From Rubrivivax sp. (lineage in GTDB: Bacteria > Pseudomonadota > Gammaproteobacteria > Burkholderiales > Burkholderiaceae_C), in NCBI GenBank assembly GCA_030653385.1, contig JAURZM010000050.1, positions 62,001 to 126,000 on the forward strand: a DNA stretch of 64,000 nt, written 5' to 3'. Made by a program: the position numbers and the translations under genes. This document shows positions 61,073 to 64,000 of this stretch, piece after piece; within the stretch, counting starts at the first letter, position 1; each line of letters begins with the position of its first letter. The notes under the pieces were generated by a model, which saw only the letters and a list, made by a program, of their open reading frames with translations, was not told where the DNA came from and searched no databases.

Positions 61073-64000
61073 TCGCGCACCACGTCCAGGGTCATGTTGC
61101 CAGCGCCCACGATGTTGACGCCTGCAGGGTCTGATGCGATCAGGAACGACAGCGACGTGCGTGCAATGGCGGTGGTCGATCGAGACAGCTGGTAGGTGCG
61201 GTCGCTGGTCAGCTCCAGCCAGGTGTTCAGGGCCGAGCTGGCACCGTCCAGGGTGTTGCCGCTCTCCCGCACCACGTTCACGTACAGGCCAGTGCCGATG
61301 CCCACGGTGGTGGGGAAGTAGTAGTGCGCCTGAACGACGGGGCCGCCGCTGTTGCGCACGCCGGTGATGGTGCCGTTGCTCTTGAAAGCCAGCGACGCCA
61401 ATGCGGTGGAGCTTCCTGACGTGGCAACCACGGCAAGCGTGCCGATCTGAGCCACAGGCCCAGGCGCCGCCGTGGCGTCGGCTTTCACGGGGTCGCTCCA
61501 GCTCACAACCAGCACGTCGGCAGGCGTCTGGGTGCTCTCGCTCATGTACAGCGGCAGACCGTTGGCCGCCGGCGGCGCTGCCGACCAGCCGCTGGGTATG
61601 CCGCCCCCAGTTGGCGTGCTGGGCGGCGTGGCCGATCGGATGTAGGCGCGCACCAGCTTGTTCGCCGGCAACCCATCGTCGCCACGTGCACCTGAAGGCC
61701 CGAACACCACCCCGTTCAGAACGGTACCGAGTTCAAAGAGCGAAGTGTCCAGGTGCAAGCGCAGGCCTGGTGCCACCGGCAGTGCCCGCACCACCACGCC
61801 GTCTTTCAGGTAGCGGACAGTCTTTCCATCGTAGACAACCGAGAGCACCGTGTCGGTGGTGTAGCTGCCGAAGGTGGCGACAAAGGTGCCGCTCTCCCAG
61901 ATGTCAAGCGACCCGCCTGAAGTGAAGTACCACGCAAAGTCCAAGCTGGTGTAGCTGGCGTCGGCGGCTGGGTCGCTGTTCAAACCGAACATCATCGAGC
62001 CGTCAGTGCGCCCTGCGCGGGCCGAGGCGTAGGCGCCGCCCACGTAGCTTTCGGCGCTGTAGCCCTGCGAGTCCCAAGCACCGGCGCCCGCCACCCGGCG
62101 AAGCGTCGTGCCATCCCCTTGACAGCCACCACTCACCACCCAGGTGAAAAGGCCGCCCCCTGCCTTGCTGCGGCTGATGCTGTACACCTTGTCGATGGTG
62201 ACCGCACCCACCACTGCCCGCAGCGTGGCGGTGCCCACGTCTGCCGTTGTGCCGGTCAGGCTATAGATACCGTCGCTGCCGATGCTCAAGCCGGTGATGC
62301 CCACCACCGTGCCGTCCACCACGCTGAAGGTGACACCGCTGGTCAATTCCGTGGTGCCGTTGAAGACCTTGAAGTCGCCACCCGCGGTGGCGTAGTTCCC
62401 GCCCGTGCCGTCCACGGCTGTGCCCACCGTGTGCGACTCATTGGTCAGGTAGCCCGACAGCGTGTTTTGACCATCGCTGCCCGCGGTGCCGTCGCGCAGT
62501 CGCACCAGCGTCACCTGGTCGCTGAAGGCTCCCAAGGTGGCCTGCACCACAGCCCGCACCGCGGCACCGAACGAAGCAACGCTCAAGGTCCGGCTGTTGC
62601 CGCTGCCTCCAAGACTCAGCGCACCCAAAGACGTGCCGCTGGCGTCATAGCCCGTGGCAGAGAAAGTGGCGGTTCCCGCCAGGTTGGACAACACGGCGCT
62701 CAGCGTCACAACCTGGCCACCAGGTGTGGCCACGCCAGCGCCGTTGAAGGTGAAGGCCTGCGCGCTGGCCAGCAGCGCCAGCAGCTGGGCGTTGGCACCC
62801 GGGTTGCCCTGCACGCCCTGGCGGCTGCGGCTGATGGTGTAGACCTTGTCCAGCGTCACGGTGCCCCACACCGCGCGCAGGGTGGCGGTGCCCACGTCGG
62901 CCGTCATGCCGCCCAGGCTGTAGATGCCGTTGCCGTCGATGGCCAGGCCGGTGATGCCTGTCACAGACCCCGCAACAACGCTGAAGGCCACGCCCGTCGT
63001 CACCTCGCTCAGGCCGTTGAACACCTTGAAGTCGCCACCGGCGCTGCCAAAGCTGCCGCCGCTGCCGTCGGCTGCCGTCGACACGGTGTGCGCTTCGTTG
63101 GTCAGGTAGCCCGTCACAGCGTTCTGGCCATTCGAGCCTGCAGCACCGTCGCGCAGCCGCACGATGGTCACCTGGTCACTGAAGCTGCCTGAAGTGGCCG
63201 TCACCACGGCCCGTGCGGCGGCACCGAAGGCGGCCAGAGCCAGCGTGCGGCTGTTGCCCGTGCCACCCAGAGTGAGCGCGCCAATCGACGCCCCCGCCGC
63301 GTTGTAGCCCGTGGCCGTGAACGTGGCAGTGCCGGCAATGTTGGCCAGCAAAGCCGTCAGGGTGATGGTCTGGCTGCTGGGTGCCGCGGCGCCGGCGCTG
63401 TCGAAGGTGAAAGCCTGCGCGGTGGCCAACAGCGTCAGCAGCTGGGCGTTGGTGCCCGGTGCGCCGTCAGCCCCGGCCGAGCCAACAGGCCCGAAGCGAA
63501 CGTTTCTCACCTCGCCGCCGGGGTTGTTGAAGGCTGAATCCAGGTACAGACGAAGGCCTGGAGCTGCGGCCACCTGGCGCATCAGCACGCCGTCGACCAG
63601 GTAGCGCACAAACCGGCCGTCGTACTGAACCATCGGCAAGGTCAGCGTGTTGTAGGCGCCCACCGTCTGAACGAAGTTGCCGCTCTCGAAGATCTCCAAC
63701 AGCCCGGCCCCCGAACAGAAGAAGGCGTAGTCGATGGACGTGTAGCCGGGCGAACTCGCAGGGTCGGTGTTCAGGCCGATGAAGACGTTCTTGTCTGTGA
63801 ACTCACACTGCCAGCTGACCCAGGCACCACCCACAAAACTCTCCAGGCTGCGGCAGTCGCTGTCCCACGCCGCCACGCCCCCGGACTTGCGGATGCGGTC
63901 GGGGCCGGGTGTGTCGCAGTTGCCGCTGGGAACCAGGGTGATGCTGCTGGCACCATTGCGGCCAGCCGGGCCCGCCGTCCACGCGCCGTCCGTGCCGTCA
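61069..64000 (-). CDS. Large modular phage tail-fibre / adhesin-like protein (C-terminal part)
   Basis: The frame is open to the window edge, so the N-terminus is missing; about 976 residues are visible. Two copies of a lectin-like module A (61693-62079 and 63484-63870; AWDS...FVGGAW...FGP) flank two copies of a beta-rich module B of 209 residues (62167-62793 and 62824-63450; NAQLL...YTISRS), giving A-B-B-A. Gly-Xaa-Yaa collagen-like linkers join them (GPVGSAGADGAPGTN, GPSGARGDDGLPAN). A unique C-terminal domain of about 195 residues ends the protein. Such layouts are typical of phage receptor-binding or host-specificity proteins. A GTG at 63876 is not the real start. Confidence 0.85.
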   Translation of the reverse strand, partial: DGTDGAWTAGPAGRNGASSITLVPSGNCDTPGPDRIRKSGGVAAWDSDCRSLESFVGGAWVSWQCEFTDKNVFIGLNTDPASSPGYTSIDYAFFCSGAGLLEIFESGNFVQTVGAYNTLTLPMVQYDGRFVRYLVDGVLMRQVAAAPGLRLYLDSAFNNPGGEVRNVRFGPVGSAGADGAPGTNAQLLTLLATAQAFTFDSAGAAAPSSQTITLTALLANIAGTATFTATGYNAAGASIGALTLGGTGNSRTLALAAFGAAARAVVTATSGSFSDQVTIVRLRDGAAGSNGQNAVTGYLTNEAHTVSTAADGSGGSFGSAGGDFKVFNGLSEVTTGVAFSVVAGSVTGITGLAIDGNGIYSLGGMTADVGTATLRAVWGTVTLDKVYTISRSRQGVQGNPGANAQLLALLASAQAFTFNGAGVATPGGQVVTLSAVLSNLAGTATFSATGYDASGTSLGALSLGGSGNSRTLSVASFGAAVRAVVQATLGAFSDQVTLVRLRDGTAGSDGQNTLSGYLTNESHTVGTAVDGTGGNYATAGGDFKVFNGTTELTSGVTFSVVDGTVVGITGLSIGSDGIYSLTGTTADVGTATLRAVVGAVTIDKVYSISRSKAGGGLFTWVVSGGCQGDGTTLRRVAGAGAWDSQGYSAESYVGGAYASARAGRTDGSMMFGLNSDPAADASYTSLDFAWYFTSGGSLDIWESGTFVATFGSYTTDTVLSVVYDGKTVRYLKDGVVVRALPVAPGLRLHLDTSLFELGTVLNGVVFGPSGARGDDGLPANKLVRAYIRSATPPSTPTGGGIPSGWSAAPPAANGLPLYMSESTQTPADVLVVSWSDPVKADATAAPGPVAQIGTLAVVATSGSSTALASLAFKSNGTITGVRNSGGPVVQAHYYFPTTVGIGTGLYVNVVRESGNTLDGASSALNTWLELTSDRTYQLSRSTTAIARTSLSFLIASDPAGVNIVGAGNMTLDVVRE

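Noticed and set aside
62119..63192. Plus-strand open frame opposite the tail/adhesin gene
   Set aside because: The minus-strand frame has clear repeated modules; the plus frame simply mirrors them and is His/Arg/Gln-rich.
1..64000. CRISPR array, rRNA or tRNA genes
   Set aside because: No regularly spaced repeats and no tRNA or rRNA sequence patterns were found; gaps between genes are short and accounted for.

Overview
The window reads as a high-GC chromosomal segment of a betaproteobacterium of the order Burkholderiales, probably near the Comamonadaceae / Rubrivivax-Leptothrix group. The support is indirect: nuoN is followed by a DUF2818 gene, there is a tripartite-tricarboxylate (Bug-type) binding protein, an AceK gene, a tandem glycine riboswitch before gcvTHP, many ATGA/GTGA-coupled gene pairs, and a hairpin-rich intergenic repeat of a kind common in this order. 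No rRNA, tRNA or CRISPR array is visible. Names rest on reading the translated sequences; no database search was possible.

Layout. 1-7.8 kb: the distal half of the NADH dehydrogenase (complex I) operon, nuoH (5' end cut by the window) to nuoN, then DUF2818. 7.7-20.6 kb: housekeeping genes (NUDIX hydrolase, DUF1178, FAD-linked dehydrogenase, YihY/BrkB, Mpo1-like, alpha/beta hydrolase, GNAT, a MetY-like enzyme, CBS protein, chorismate synthase, an MFS transporter, a PAS-GGDEF-EAL protein). 20.8-26.2 kb: an RND efflux pair and an orphan two-helix membrane protein. 26.3-32.5 kb (minus strand): glycine riboswitch, gcvT, gcvH, gcvP, sdaA, a route from glycine through serine to pyruvate. 32.6-38.7 kb: nitroreductase, FAH-family protein, ketopantoate-reductase family, acyl-CoA ligase, aceK. 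38.7-43.8 kb (minus): an ABC importer operon with a LysR gene at its end. 43.9-49.3 kb: CoA-binding protein, a second MetY-like enzyme, an Ala-rich secreted protein, and an S8 protease divergent from an ECF-type sigma/anti-sigma pair. 49.4-57.9 kb: acyl-CoA ligase, enoyl-CoA hydratase, FAH-type hydratase, Bug protein, aminotransferase, ETF-ubiquinone oxidoreductase, CrcB.

From about 58.1 kb to the end the character changes to a mobile, prophage- or ICE-like region. A plus-strand set of small genes (DUF932, an unknown 145-residue protein, a lipoprotein, a 53-residue coupled ORF, a YdiL/Aca2-like HTH protein) is separated by long hairpins and by leaders of similar sequence. Facing it on the minus strand are a phage-type small protein and the C-terminal part of a very large modular tail-fibre or adhesin-like protein with an A-B-B-A repeat layout and collagen-like linkers. 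The structured leaders and the HTH cassette at 58.1-60.7 kb are the best candidates for something not previously described.
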